Below are positions 46,242 to 56,630 of a stretch of 64,000 nt of DNA, in pieces; positions within the stretch are counted from its first letter, which is position 1; each line of letters opens with the position of its first letter. The stretch is from Dermacentor variabilis (lineage: Eukaryota; Arthropoda; Arachnida; Ixodida; Ixodidae). A program made the translations under genes and the position numbers. The stretch is from positions 152,374,934 through 152,438,933 of the forward strand of contig NC_134574.1 of assembly GCF_050947875.1 (NCBI RefSeq), in the 5' to 3' direction. Below the pieces are notes generated by a model. That model did no database searches. It had not been told where the DNA came from and saw nothing but the letters and a program-made list of their open reading frames with translations.

Positions 46242-46823
46242 AACTGCTTCATGTCGCCGATGCTCCGAGCACCGCCACACCGCGCTTGTGCTCGCTTCAC
46301 GATGAGCGTCTGTCACCCGAGGCAGTTACTTACGTCACTTTGACCGCCTAGCCACAGGTTCCTGACGGTGATTATGCCCTTTGCACTATCATCGACGTGC
46401 TTTTGAAACGGAACGTTGCTGTTCCGCATACGCTGGTCACGGTTAGTAATAACGACGTCGTTCTACCACTTATGAATTTCAACCTGTGCGCTCAAGTCAT
46501 TCTGGCTTCATGTTCTTGACCAGCGTTTCTAGCGGTTCCAAATTTGACATGAAGAGTCTGAATGCCGAGAGTGGTTTATTATCGCCAATTTCAGCTCCCA
46601 GCTCTGGGTTCTTAACGGACGACCTCCCCGAAATTATTGCACCTCTCCGCACCTCGGCACAGGCCACGGACATACGTTTCCTGCTTGAGTTGTACAGTGA
46701 CACCTTTGATTTCGGCGACAGCCTTTAGGCCAAACATCTGTTGTTCCCCCCCGTGTAAACACCAATCCTATTCATCGGCGTCCCTATCGTGTCTATGCTG
46801 AACGTTGAGTCACCCAATCAGAA

Positions 46824-47250
46824 GTGGACAAAGTTCTTTGCAAAGGGGTCCTTGAGCCAATGGCTAGCCCTTGGGCTTCGCCTGTCGTCCTTGTCAAAGA
46901 AAAAGATAGTACCTGGCGTTTTTGCGTCGACTATCGCCACTTAAACAAGATCACGCGAAAAGATGTCTACCCACTACCACGCATCGACGACGCCTCGGAC
47001 TGCTTGCACGGAACTAAGTACTTCTCGCCCATCGATCTTCGATCCGGCTACTGGCAGGTTTCAGTAGATGAAAGGGACCGCGATAAGACGGCCTTCATTG
47101 CACCGGATGGCTTATATCAGTTCAAAATCATGCACTTTGGCCTATGCAATGCTTCTGCGACATTTGAATGTCTGATGGACTGCCTTCTGCGAGGCTACAA
47201 ACGAACCACCTTTCTTTGTTAGCTTAACGACGTTACTGTTCTTTCTCCCA
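46824..47250 (+). pseudogene. Gypsy reverse transcriptase (catalytic motif lost)
   Basis: 132-codon frame with EPMASPWASPVVLVKEKD, WRFCVDYRHLNKITRKD, PLPRID and KYFSPIDLRSGYWQV (first catalytic Asp in SPIDLRSGYW), and FKIMHFGLCNASATFE. The catalytic YLDD that should follow TTFLC reads stop-L-N-D (TAG at 47220-47222, AAC at 47226-47228), so both the Tyr and the first Asp are changed. Confidence 0.93.
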
Positions 47251-47252
47251 AG

Positions 47253-48098
47253 TTGGGCAGCCACCCTACCCGACTCGCTGCCATTCTTGTGGTCTTCCGA
47301 CAAGCCGGCCTCCAACTTAACTCCACGAAGTGTCAATTCGGGTGCCGTCAGATAACCCTGTTGGGGCACTTCGCTGAGGCATCCGGTGTTCAACCAGTTC
47401 CGGAAGAAGTTCGCGCCGTACGCAATTTCCCTGTGCCACGTTCTGCTTCTGACATGCGCTGCTTCGTCGGCATGGGTTCTTACTTTCGCCGTTTCGTCAA
47501 AAACTTCCCCCACATTGCTCGGCCTTTGATAGACCTAAAAAAGAACACGTCATTCTTATTGGGCCCGGTGCAGGCTCACGCGTTCGCCACTCTCATCGGT
47601 TTTCTGACCACCCCTCCCATACTTGCCCACTTTGACCCATCTGCACTGACTGAAGTCCACACTGACGCAAGCGGCCAAGGCATCGGCGCTGTTCTCGCCC
47701 AGCAACAGAATGGTACCGAGTACGTGATAGCTTACGCCAGCCGCCTGCTTTTACTTGCCGAGCAAAGTTACTCAGTCTCCGAGCGTGAGTGCGTGGCTTT
47801 AGTTTGGGGGGTCGCCAAGTTCCGGCCATAATTGTCCGGCTGCACGTTTTCGGTCGTTACAGAGCACCACGCGCTCTGCTGGCTTCTTCCCTCCGGGACC
47901 CGACAGGACGGCTTGGTCGCTGGGCTTTGCGGTTCCCTCAATTTTTTATTTATTCTAAATTACAAGACTGGGCGCCTCCACAATGACGCTGACTGCCTCT
48001 CTCGTCAACCCGTGAATCCCCTTGTTCGTGCTGCGCATGATCCGTTGACCTGCATGATCACTTTTACTGACATGACCGACATGCGCGCTGAACAATAA
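47253..48098 (+). pseudogene. Gypsy RT connection and RNase H (broken)
   Basis: 192-codon frame with LQLNSTKCQFGCRQITLLGH and GSYFRRFVKNFPHIARPL (connection), then HTDASGQGIGAVLAQQ (RNase H Asp), YASRLL and SERECVALVWGVAKFRP. The stop at 47829 replaces the Tyr usual in KFRPYL. The last part, TEHHALCWLL and HNDADCLSRQPV, lies in another frame, ending at 48098. Confidence 0.92.
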
Positions 48099-48131
48099 CG
48101 CGACGAATCCTTACAGTCCATCACCGCCGGA

Positions 48132-49306
48132 GTGCAATCTGGCAGCACTGAGGGCTCGTGGCACATGTTCGTGCTGCACGACGGCATCCTCTACCACCGC
48201 AATATCAACCTTTACGGCCCTGAGTTGCTCCTTGTCATTCCTCATCATCTGCAATCCGTCGCTCTCGAACAACTTCACGATGCACCGACGGCGGGACACC
48301 TTGGGGTTTTGCGTGCATACGACTGCATATGATGCCGGTTCTTCTGGCCGGATCTCTACTATTCTTTGCGTGATTATGTCGCAACTTGTGAACTCTGTCA
48401 GCGCCGGAAGAAACTTCCCCTTCCACCTGTCGGACGATTCCATCCTATTGAAGTTTCCTCTGAACCGTTCTTTCACGTAGGCTTTGATCTGCTTGGCCGT
48501 TTTCCGACGACGACTAGAGGGAATAAGTAGATCGCCGTCGCTACTGATTACGTGACATGCCACGCGATAACAAAGGCGTTGCCGACTAGTTGCGCAACAG
48601 ACGTCGCCGATTTTCTCCTCCACGACGTCGTTCTCCACCACGGTGCACCTCCACAGCTACAGACTGCAGTCGCTCGTTCTTGTGTCGAGTTGTCCACGAC
48701 CTCCTCCGCTCTTGTGCCACTGAGTACAATCTGTCCACCGCCTACGACCCACAAACTAATGCTCTTACGGAACGTCTCAACCGAACAATCACAGCGATGC
48801 TTTCGATGTATGTCTCCAACGATCACCGCGACTGGTACGCCATGCTGGCCTATGTGACGTTCGCGTATTAGTCGTCCCGACAAGAGACCGCAGGATATTC
48901 ACCCTTTTATCTTTTGGAGGGTCGCGACCCCACTTTAATGTCTGACACCATCCTCCCTTCTGTGCCAGGTGTTGCAACTGAATACGCTCGTGATGTCGAC
49001 GATCGCGCTCACATGGCACGTCAAGTCGCCCGATCTCGTTTATTACCCTCGCAGCAAATATAAAAATAGCGTTATGACCGGTGCGATCGCGATGTTAAGT
49101 TCGCGCCAGCTGCTTGGGTGCTTCTTTGGTCATGATGTCATCGGATTGGCCTCTCCCAGAAGCTTCTCTCTCGCTAAGCGGGGCCTTATGAAGTCCTACA
49201 TCGAGTTAACGACGTAAATTAGGAGATTACACAGCTACAGTTGGATGCATCCTCAAGTGCGACGCCTGTTGACGTCGTGCACATATCGCGGCTTAAGCCA
49301 TACTTC
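48132..49306 (+). pseudogene. Gypsy integrase (broken)
   Basis: Zinc-binding H2C2: LHDAPTAGHLG and, after a stop at 48330, FFWPDLY and CELCQRRK. Core: the first Asp lies in FHVGFDLLGRF, the second in TDCSRSFL (family TDRG, two residues changed) in a shifted frame, and the Glu in NALTERLNRT. C-terminus: VVHISRLKPYF near 49275-49306. Stops at 48330, 48527 and 48870 and frameshifts in the core make it inactive. Confidence 0.9.
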
Positions 49307-49361
49307 GCTAGGAATTCTTGGCCTACCATGCGCGACACGGCGCTTTACCACCCGGGGGTCC

Positions 49362-49515
49362 TCTTACGGAAGGGTAAAAGAAGGCAGAGGAAGAAGAACA
49401 TAGCGAAACGCTGGCTGCTGCGTATTGTTGGTGGTCAGCCATCTTAACTACTCTAACTCATCTTGTATATATATTGTAAATATAGTATTTCTATACTTCC
49501 AACATCCCAGTAACA
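49362..49515 (+). repeat. Gypsy 3' LTR
   Basis: 154 bp, TCTTACGGAAGG...CAGTAACA; the second base C replaces the G of TG. Followed by the ATAT target duplicate (49516-49519). Confidence 0.92.
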
Positions 49516-49740
49516 ATATTGTCTGGCTGCCGGAGAAGTCCCGGTCAAGCCACAGGCTTCCACGAGTCGTACTTTGTCGTAGATGTAGATTGCGACGTCC
49601 TCGCTTTTGGTGAGTGGGCGCGACAGCATTTCCAAGAAACGAGCGTCATAAGCACTCGGCATAGCTGCAAATGCCGATGTTAGCTCTGCACCCCAGGTTA
49701 GCCATGTACGATACGGGATCTCTTGGAAGCGATGCTAGGC
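49516..49740 (-). pseudogene. Gag-like frame of an older LTR element, N-terminal part
   Basis: Minus-strand frame reading TWLTWGAELTSAFAAMPSAY, LTKSEDVAIYIYDKVRLVEA and GLTGTSPAARQY, then cut by the Gypsy. It lines up in frame with 39935 downward. The W...F...L pattern followed by a YDKVRL helix resembles retrotransposon capsid domains. The 5' start is not found; a stop lies above 49740. Confidence 0.5.
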
Positions 49741-50690
49741 ATGAGCCTCAGAGCCTCAAGATGAACCTCGTAGTCATCTACCCATACTACTCTACAGCCA
49801 CACTCTTTCAAACCCATGTCCTCACTCCCCAAGCCTCACTCATGTCTGCCCTCACATGTGCTCATGCCAGCAGGCACTCACTAACATTCGCACTCACGTA
49901 TATCTGACTCCCACGTGAGCGCATTTCCCGCGTTTTGCATGTCGCGCTACTGGCCTACAGTCGAAACGTCGTAGTGATACCATTTCGTACTTAACACCTC
50001 CCACAATCACAGATAACGCGCTTGATATCATGATCGCATGATCACGCGATGGACCGGGAGTGACGGGAAGGACGGCAGTTCATTGTCACGGCCTGGCTCT
50101 GGTTTCTGCTGCACTCGGTCATCGGTTGGGCACTCGCCCACGTGGTGCCATCGGTGAGCGCTTTCGGTAGATTGAACTATTTGGTATCCCTTTCATTTTC
50201 CTTATTTGCCTTGTTATGCATAAATCTGGAGAGTTAAACTGCCTGCTTTAAAATACAACACCTTTCCGTCTTTGGGTGGGTGATGCATAATGTGTTACTA
50301 TAATACCGGTTGTACCCATTATTAATAGCTCGGTTCATCTGTCTCTGTTCGATAGTTATACATTTTTATGCGTCGGATATCTTTTTTGCCTCTACGGCAT
50401 TTTAAAAGCAACCTAGGTTTCATATTGCTCAAGAGCTTAGAATAAGAGCGAAGCTTGAAGGAAACACTAACTAATAGGCGACCGCAGATCACAGTTCTTG
50501 ATAGTTGCCATCGGGAGTATACAGTGATAAAGGACCGATTGGCTGCGATAGCAGTAGGCGCGCCGGCGCAACCCAATCTGCGAGCCCGTTTGCTTTCACC
50601 GTACCCCATATGTCATACACAGAATGGAGGCGTTAGAGTTGGGCCAGAAAATCTTAAGCCTATACTAAAATGGGGATGTAAAGAAATTAT
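49741..50690. other. No recognisable gene
   Basis: No domain or repeat recognised. Confidence 0.5.
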
Positions 50691-50906
50691 GAAGTTTTAC
50701 GTGCCAAGACAACGATTTGATTATGAGGCACGCCGTAGTGAGCGACTCCGGATTAATTTTGACCACCTAGTGGTCTTTAAGATGCACCCAGTGCAAGGTA
50801 CACGTGTGTTCTAGCATTTAACCCTCATCGAAATGACGTCATCGAGGCCGCGATTCGATCCCTCTCCCTCCTCGGGCTTAGGAAAGTGGTGATAGCAAGC
50901 AGTATG
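50691..50906 (-). repeat. tRNA-derived SINE, antisense copy
   Basis: Plus-strand TTTTACGTGCCAAGACAACG and GGCACGCCGTAGTG open the copy; GCGATTCGATCCC near 50846-50858 is the complement of the tRNA box-B region, and TGATAGCAAGCAG beyond it fits the complement of the box-A region. So the copy includes the tRNA-like head. Same family as 1926-2077/3310-3359. Confidence 0.8.
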
Positions 50907-53900
50907 AGGCGTCCTGGAAAACGCACGCCCTGTGAGGATAAACGGTGAATCAAGGGAACCCAAAACAAGAGGGTGCACCACTCGTGCCATGATTACACGT
51001 GCACGCGCAGCCGTCCTTCTATATGCAGCGCCGGGTATCGCGCGAAGAAATTAAGTGGAATCTCCCGGAAGGAAACTGTCGAAGATGTGCGCAGCATTAT
51101 ATGGTGATCGGCGTTGAGCGGAATGTATATGTTCGTCAATGTAAGTATATGCATCTCTCGGTTCGTCCTCCGGACGCAAATATAAATAAACGATGGATAT
51201 ACTACATCAGCATAACCCTCCCACAAAACATTACCATGCAAAAGACATTCCGCACCAATGCCGTCCACCATATAGTTCCACGCACACCTAGGACAATTCT
51301 CCTTCAGGGAAGTTCTGGTTAACTATATTATCGGTGCGACGTAAGTTTTGGTCTCCTGTGTAAATGCATGCACGCATTCTAGAACCGCATCTGCCTCGCC
51401 AACACCTGACATTCTGATGGGCCTTGTGAAGATGCGTTTGGGCAGATGACATTTGACGTCAGAGAAAACGCTGACGTCGCTCGTCAACCGCAACAAGTGG
51501 TTTATGCGAAGGCATTTATGTTCTACCATTGGATCTGGAATGTCTGCAAACGTGTCTTGGTTAACCTATGCATTGTATATGCATTTGTGAGCTTGAACCT
51601 TGAAACTGAAACTATCCTTTCCTACACTCTCTAAATATATCTCACGTTCTCCGAATTTTTCTGATGCAAGTTGTCTTCAATTTTCATGTGACGTAAACCA
51701 TTACTAACGAACAAATAATGTTGCCAATTTAAATTGTTTACCTACACTTTAACTTACCTGAATTTTCACTTCTGTTCGCTTCGAAAGCTTGGCGCCTGTT
51801 CTTGGTGAAGTTCGGTATCCTTTACTGTAAGCAATATATAGTCTATAGACACGACGTGTTGCAATCATGTTCAAGTTCGGCGATTTGCGGACAAGGATCT
51901 GAAAATCAGACGCTACGAAATAAAATTAATCGCAGGAACATAGCCACCACAATATCAGGTGCTCGTTCTCTCTTACCTAATTCATACCTTAACAAATCTC
52001 CTGTGGTAGACTGAGTAATAATGTCACGCCATTTGGATGGCTTGAAGAAGCTGGCATATCGTGGACGAGTCGCAGTGTTACGTTAGCTAACAACAAAGGT
52101 CCAGTAATTACTTTTTTAATGATTCCTTTCAGGGCATATATCTAAACTGCACAATTAAAGCCGAGCAGCAAGGAATATCCATTATTCAGTCAAGTTTATC
52201 TTCTAGTTTGTAAAAAAATTCAGGATCGAAAGAAAACAGCAGCGTCGTAGCAGAAGCAGGGGAGAGGCAGAAACACACATTTAATCTGAAACAGAGCATT
52301 GAAACACAGCATAAACACTCTGCTTAGCATTAGTTTCTGGGAATGCATTCTCCATTTCTGTGGTGAAATGCATTCTTCTTTCATTTACTGATTATCAGTA
52401 CTATCGATGACTGAAGTGCTGATAACTAAATGGGAAACTGAAGTTAGAAGTGGTTTTATTTTTTTTTCCTTTCTTTCTTATCTGTGTAGGCAAGGTTAAG
52501 TGAAAACTTAATTAACCAATTGTGGCTCTGCTTAGTAACAAGGGAGATTCGAGAGAGGATTCAATTATATCTAAGCTATGAGGGTGCCATACAGACAGTT
52601 TATAGGCTGGATTATGGAGGATCTGTTCGCTGAGCCATTACTGCAGTTTGTACAGACGTGGATCTCTACGCTTTTAATTTCAATAAATATATGTGCACCA
52701 GGGCGTGCTGATCCAGAAGAACTGTGAACCAACCGGTGTTTTTCTAATGGCTGCATTTTCGAGTTTGGCCTCAGCTTCAATTAGTGTTCGGAAATGCGCC
52801 AAATTGTTATGTGTTTCTCTAGAATAATCCGAAGTCCCATCTGGCATTACTCGCCTCTTTCCTCGGCCTCCTCTTAGTCTATATTCGAGGAAGAAAAATG
52901 AAAAAAAGCAATTCTCGTTTCACGAAGTGAGCCCGTATTTCGCGTGAGTGTAATTTCTCTCATTTCTGCCTTCATCGGTCATATTATCGTATTGTTTATC
53001 TACATCTTTATCTGATTGTTTGTCTCATCATTCCTCTAATCCTTCCGTGTACATCAAGTCAGCTCATTTACGCACATTATTAAATTACTATTTTATTTCA
53101 CGTCTCATTCACTCACCGCGCCACGCTAGTTGTGCGAGTTGGCACCATGCCAGCTGTGCCGGTTACGTCATCCGCAGCGCTGCTCGCCTATATTTATCGA
53201 GGTCGTACATCATCCGCCGTGCTGGCTGCGCCACTGAGCTCATTGTAGAAGCTGTGTCCAAATTTCGAGTTTTATGCACCCGCATCGCGAATGTCCGAAG
53301 TGGGGGCATATACGCTGAAGCGTAATTAAGTTCAGCCTGTGGTAAAGTTCTTTGTTAACACATACTTTTACGTCTACGCTCTTGTGACGTATACGTATGG
53401 CTTACTCGACAGAAAACCCGTTCCATTTGAGGTGAAATTCGTAGCTGGTCCGCTACTACCACGCTGCCTACTCGTTCTCTTCGTGACCATTAAGCTGGGC
53501 TGAGTGAGCGCCGCCATTTTTTTCGCCAAGCATGAGCTATTCTTCAGGCTGGCCTGTCTGGGAATACCCGCCTTCTGCTGCTCGCCGTGACACACTACAA
53601 GATCTTCCAGTGTAACATCTTTGACGTGAGCTGGGAACGAGTGTTGTGTAGGACAACGAGAATAACACCATTTTTTTCGATTATTTCAAATGAAACACTT
53701 ATAAAGAAACTACCACAAAAGCACCAGCGAAGCCTAAACCAACAATCTTCGTATGCTACGCACATTTTGTTCAGATGAACCACAGCAACGGTGGTCCTTC
53801 CATCTAGTCTTATGCAGCTTTTGTCATCTAGATTGTGGAAGTCCAGCCCAGTTGTCTGTGGCTGCAGTGGTTTCCTAACAATCACACGTACCACTAACGG

Positions 53901-55169
53901 GGGATGGGTTGAAAAGCAAGATGCGCCTAAGGCTGATAAATCAAGGAACTAAGATGTCATATACGCACGCATGAAGCAAATGTTTGCTTTCTTTACTCGC
54001 GGTATGTTGAGCGAACCTGGAACCCCTGGTCGTCACTTGCTCGTCTGTATGTACAATGTACATCTACCAGGTTTGACAGGGTATCCGGAATTTCATTTGC
54101 GATTACTGTTCACGAACCAATAAGCTTTTTTTAAGTCAGGTAACCCGCAACGTGTGACATTCATACATTAACAACACAATGAAGCACTCGTCTTTGCAGA
54201 GTAATTTATTTAACATTTTTATTTTGGAGTTCCTAGAGCGATAAAAGGAAAGAATGTACCTAAGTGCCTGGAAGAGTTTGAAACAAAGAGTTATGTGTGC
54301 CGCAATGTAACGTACGACAGCATTTTGCGAGGTTCTTCGCTATGTTAAGGGTCAGATACAAACGTTCTCGCTCGCCTAGAGGGCGTGTATCCATGGCACG
54401 GCAGAGCCACCTGCTTGATCACCGCGGTGGCCTTCTACTGGATGGTGGTGCAGTGCCTCAGCTTCTGTATGGGCTTCCTCTGGCGAAGCGAAGAGGCCGA
54501 TTCAGAAAGACGGAAAAGCAGCGCCGCCTGCCCGACTAATGGAAGACACTAGCATACACCCTGTTCCTGCCTCCACTGCTTACGGGACTTTTGCAGAACA
54601 ACGATGACTTCGGCGCATCGGCATGCGTCTTGTCCTTTGTTTCCTTTATAGCATAGCGATGACTGACTAGCGCAGACGTTCATGGGAACATATGTGGGAA
54701 CACGTGTAGGCGCTGGTGGCGACTTCTTGCGGAGGCGAGATCAACTATGACGCGCGACTGCCCTTTTGTTTGGCTCGGCTGTTTTCTATGACAAAAAACA
54801 CAAATATATTCCCGGTGATAATACGCCGCCGTAAAAACATTTGTGCATCAAACAAGTGGAATACGTTCAACATAGACGAGACAACTTCAGCAAGCTCTGC
54901 CACCAGCAGTGATACTTGACGCGTCTAAGTCATACCAGGCTCAGTCCGTGCTCTTTTTTGTAAATCATTTGCTCTATTTACTGTGTGGCTGTGAGGCGCA
55001 CCTCGTAAAGCCTCCGTCGTTTAGCGCAGGAATGTAGGGTGAACCTGGGTTATAGTAAACTGCACTTCTGAAATAATAATTTTGGTTGCGTTTAAGTTGA
55101 GCATGCCGGAAATGACGCGAGACATAGCCACCTTCGCATTCAAGGAAGTATGGGTGTTCGTCGAAATCC
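50907..55169. other. No recognisable gene
   Basis: Four kilobases with frames of at most about 107 codons, none with a recognisable domain. A T-run lies at 52457-52467. No partner repeat was noticed in the window. Confidence 0.45.
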
Positions 55170-55946
55170 ACCCAGCGACAACGAGCGCACCCACCTCCTC
55201 CGGTCGCTATTGTGGTGGATCACACTCTCTCTCCGACTGGAACGCACACACTCCCCCAGACACCTCTCCCGAAGCTGCAGAGGAAGCCGCCATTGCCCTA
55301 GCTATCATCAACACAGAAGCACGGTATGTTTTATCAGACTCCAAAACTGCAATCCAAAATTTCGCACGAGGCCGAGTCCACGTCCCTGTTTTTTGCATAT
55401 TGGACTCGCCCGTTAGCCCGCCCCTTAGCCCGAGGTTCTTTAAACCTAGCTCTTGCGGCCTCCGATCCGGGATTCACGAAGGAGCGTGGCGCACACTTCC
55501 AACCAGCTGACGAATGCCTGCAAGGCGGCGCGTCAGCTGTACCCCGCACCGCACAAATCCCTTAGCAATCGACAAGCAACCCTTTGGCGCCGATTACAAA
55601 CTCACACTCTCCCATCTCCTCTACCTCTTTCTCACTATCCCCCACTTTTCCTCACATCAGCCTGTAATCTCTGACCCGAACCTCGCGCTTCTGCTCTCCA
55701 CCTCCTTTTCCATTGCCCGGCGGATCCTCCCCCGCGGGGCCTCGAGCACCTGAAGACCTGGGAGGACTGGGAGACCCTGCTGCGCTCTGGAGACCCGGTC
55801 GTGCAGACCATGGCTACTGGTCGGGCTGCCAGCGTTATGGAGCGAAGCAACATAAACGCTTGAGTGCAGTGGGGTCATGCGAGGGCCCGGGAGCCTGCGT
55901 GCCCCAAACTCCTCAGTCTTACAATAAAGTTTTTATGATGATGATT
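55170..55946 (+). mobile_element. LINE 3' end (RNase H and C-terminus), first of two
   Basis: Degraded RNase H (EAAEEAAIALAI with the Glu, VLSDSKTAIQNFARGR with the Asp) in the 55082-55510 frame, followed in other frames by PHKSLSNRQATLWRRLQTHT, typical of the I-superfamily C-terminus, and LKTWEDWETLLRSGDP. It ends with AATAAAG (55923-55929) and an (ATG)n tail. 5'-truncated, with at least three frame breaks. Confidence 0.8.
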
Positions 55947-56630
55947 ACCTGCCGCGACGCGGTACCCCAGAGGGCAGCAGCTGCCGTTGTTGTGCGGGAC
56001 CCCAGCGGAGGAGTGACGGCAACGGCGGTGGCCACCCCGTCTGGCGCGGCCGCTGAATTTACCAACACAACACAAATCGCGGCGGACTGAGCTGGGGATC
56101 ACGCGGACGCCGACTGCGATATCAAGGAGTTTCCGGCAACGTACAGAGAAGTGCTTGGCCACTACAGGAAAGAACGAAGAAAATAACCACAACCCCACGG
56201 GCGCCTAGACAGGCCCCAGGCGTTCGACCTGAGACGGTTGCAGACGGGCTCGTTCTCCAACCCCTACCACCTGCACCACCTGTGACCAGCGCTGCACCCG
56301 TCGCCCGGCTGCCCGTGGTGCGAGCACGAACGGGCCGATATGGCCCATGTGCTTTGGGAATGCCAACGCCATGAGGAAGAAGGACAAGGAGGAACGAAGA
56401 AGACAACATCAGGACCCTCTGAAGCGGGGCGCCTCAGGGAGAGATGGCAAGCCGCCCTTCTGAGCGAGGCACCCGAAGACCAGGAGTGGGCCGTCCAGTG
56501 GGCCAGGGCCGTTGCCGAGGATCTCGAAAGATTTTCCTCGGGCGATGGACCCCTGGCAGCCTAGTCCAGGGCACCAACATCAATAACCGTTGGACGAATA
56601 AAGTTTATTCCTATCCTATCCTATTGGATA
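55947..56630 (+). mobile_element. LINE 3' end (C-terminus), second of two
   Basis: Starts directly after the ATG tail of the previous copy. It contains EFPATYREVLGHYRKERRK, a stop, FDLRRLQTGSFSNPYHLHHL, then a Cys/His motif (CPWCEHERADMAHVLWEC) and a C-terminal helix, WAVQWARAVAEDLERF. It ends with AATAAAG (56597-56603) and a (CCTAT)n tail. Related to, but not the same family as, its left neighbour. Confidence 0.82.

Larger units (their letters stand above)
39936..49515 (+). mobile_element. Gypsy LTR retrotransposon, interrupted by a LINE
   Basis: Complete in outline: 5' LTR, gag, protease, reverse transcriptase, RNase H, integrase, 3' LTR. It is flanked by ATAT on both sides (39932-39935 and 49516-49519), a 4-bp target duplication. 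Without the LINE at 41715-46229 and its duplicated target it is about 5.05 kb, normal for Gypsy. Both LTRs start T(G/C)TTACGGAAGG and end GTA(A/C)CA. The LTRs are clearly diverged by eye, and every domain carries stops or frameshifts, so the insertion is old. Confidence 0.95.
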
